From an uncultured Pseudomonadota bacterium (lineage in GTDB: Bacteria > Pseudomonadota > Gammaproteobacteria > Burkholderiales > Thiobacillaceae), in NCBI GenBank assembly GCA_903918705.1, contig CAIXFP010000785.1:1-6152 (forward strand): DNA of 6,152 nt, written 5' to 3'. The position numbers and the translations under genes are program-made. A model generated the notes under the pieces. The model worked only from the letters and a program-made list of their open reading frames with translations. It was not told where the DNA came from and made no database searches. Below, in pieces: positions 5,883 through 6,152 of the stretch; position 1 is the stretch's first letter; each line of letters begins with the position of its first letter.

Positions 5883-6152
5883 ACAAGCGCCGCCTTTCGC
5901 CCGTTCCCCATCCCGAGCGGGACGCCGTTGCCCTGAAATTGCCGGACACGATCCCCTCGTTCCAGCTCGACGGCGACGACGTCGCCTTCACTCCCGGCCA
6001 GACCGTGTTGCAGGCGGCCTTGTCCGCTGGCCGCTACATCCCCCACCTGTGCTATCACCCGGAATTCAAGCCCCACGGCAGTTGCAAGGTGTGCACGGTG
6101 AAGGCCAACGGTCGCACCGCCGCGTCCTGCACCCTGCCGGCCCAGGCCGGCT
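5879..6152 (+). CDS. hoxU: HoxU, iron-sulfur diaphorase subunit, 5' part (cut by window edge)
   Basis: HoxU is the NuoG-like iron-sulfur subunit that carries electrons from HoxF to the hydrogenase module HoxYH in the cytoplasm. The visible 91 residues contain a plant-type 2Fe-2S ferredoxin domain: a beta strand SFQLDGDDVAFTPGQTVLQA, then RYIPHLCYH and GSCKVCTVKANGRTAASCTLP, giving ligands Cys 58, 69, 72 and 84. The ATG overlaps the hoxF stop (ATGA, 5879-5882). About 25 residues, basic and proline-containing (MNKRRLSPVPHPERD), precede the domain; many HoxU proteins start almost directly with it. The 4Fe-4S motifs expected in the C-terminal part lie beyond the edge. The first domain alone would also fit NuoG or FdsA, but the fused HoxF just upstream makes HoxU much the best reading. 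Confidence 0.9.
   Translation, partial: MNKRRLSPVPHPERDAVALKLPDTIPSFQLDGDDVAFTPGQTVLQAALSAGRYIPHLCYHPEFKPHGSCKVCTVKANGRTAASCTLPAQAG

Overview
The window looks like GC-rich proteobacterial DNA (probably beta- or gammaproteobacterial; inferred from codon use, the Hox hydrogenase type and a sigma-54-like promoter). It has three parts. (1) Positions 1-890, minus strand: the 5' part of an unrecognised exported protein, with a possible sigma-54 promoter and upstream repeats at about 1060-1203. (2) Positions about 1519-3888, minus strand: decayed remains of four genes. (3) From 4068 onward, plus strand: an intact hoxF followed by the start of hoxU, the diaphorase (NADH-side) module of a soluble NAD-reducing [NiFe] hydrogenase.

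The middle part is the surprise. Read frame by frame on the minus strand, it contains recognisable pieces of UnbL (DUF1702-like), UnbV (FG-GAP plus ASPIC/UnbV), a short membrane-protein tail in the position of UnbU, and an enediyne-type iterative polyketide synthase (PKSE: AT end, half an ACP, part of the KR, the KR tail, and a PPTase piece). This is the order of the conserved enediyne 'warhead' cassette unbL-unbV-unbU-pksE. Everything is shortened: a cassette that I would expect to fill roughly 9-10 kb occupies about 2.4 kb. There is a nonsense codon, there are several frame changes, and many internal deletions have removed the KS, most of the AT, the ACP serine, the KR catalytic region and the whole DH. 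I read it as a fossil cassette, not a working pathway. The family assignments rest on remembered family motifs; no database search was possible.

The hox genes point away from the fossil and share only the 179-base gap at 3889-4067 with it. HoxF is a fused NuoE-like/NuoF-like protein with intact FMN, NADH and 4Fe-4S motifs. Its N-terminal 2Fe-2S site keeps only two of four cysteines, and it carries a short AT-rich in-frame insertion. hoxU overlaps the hoxF stop codon by four bases and has its own ribosome binding site. The rest of the hydrogenase (hoxY, hoxH) would be expected beyond the right edge. No RNA gene, CRISPR array, transposase or insertion sequence was seen.
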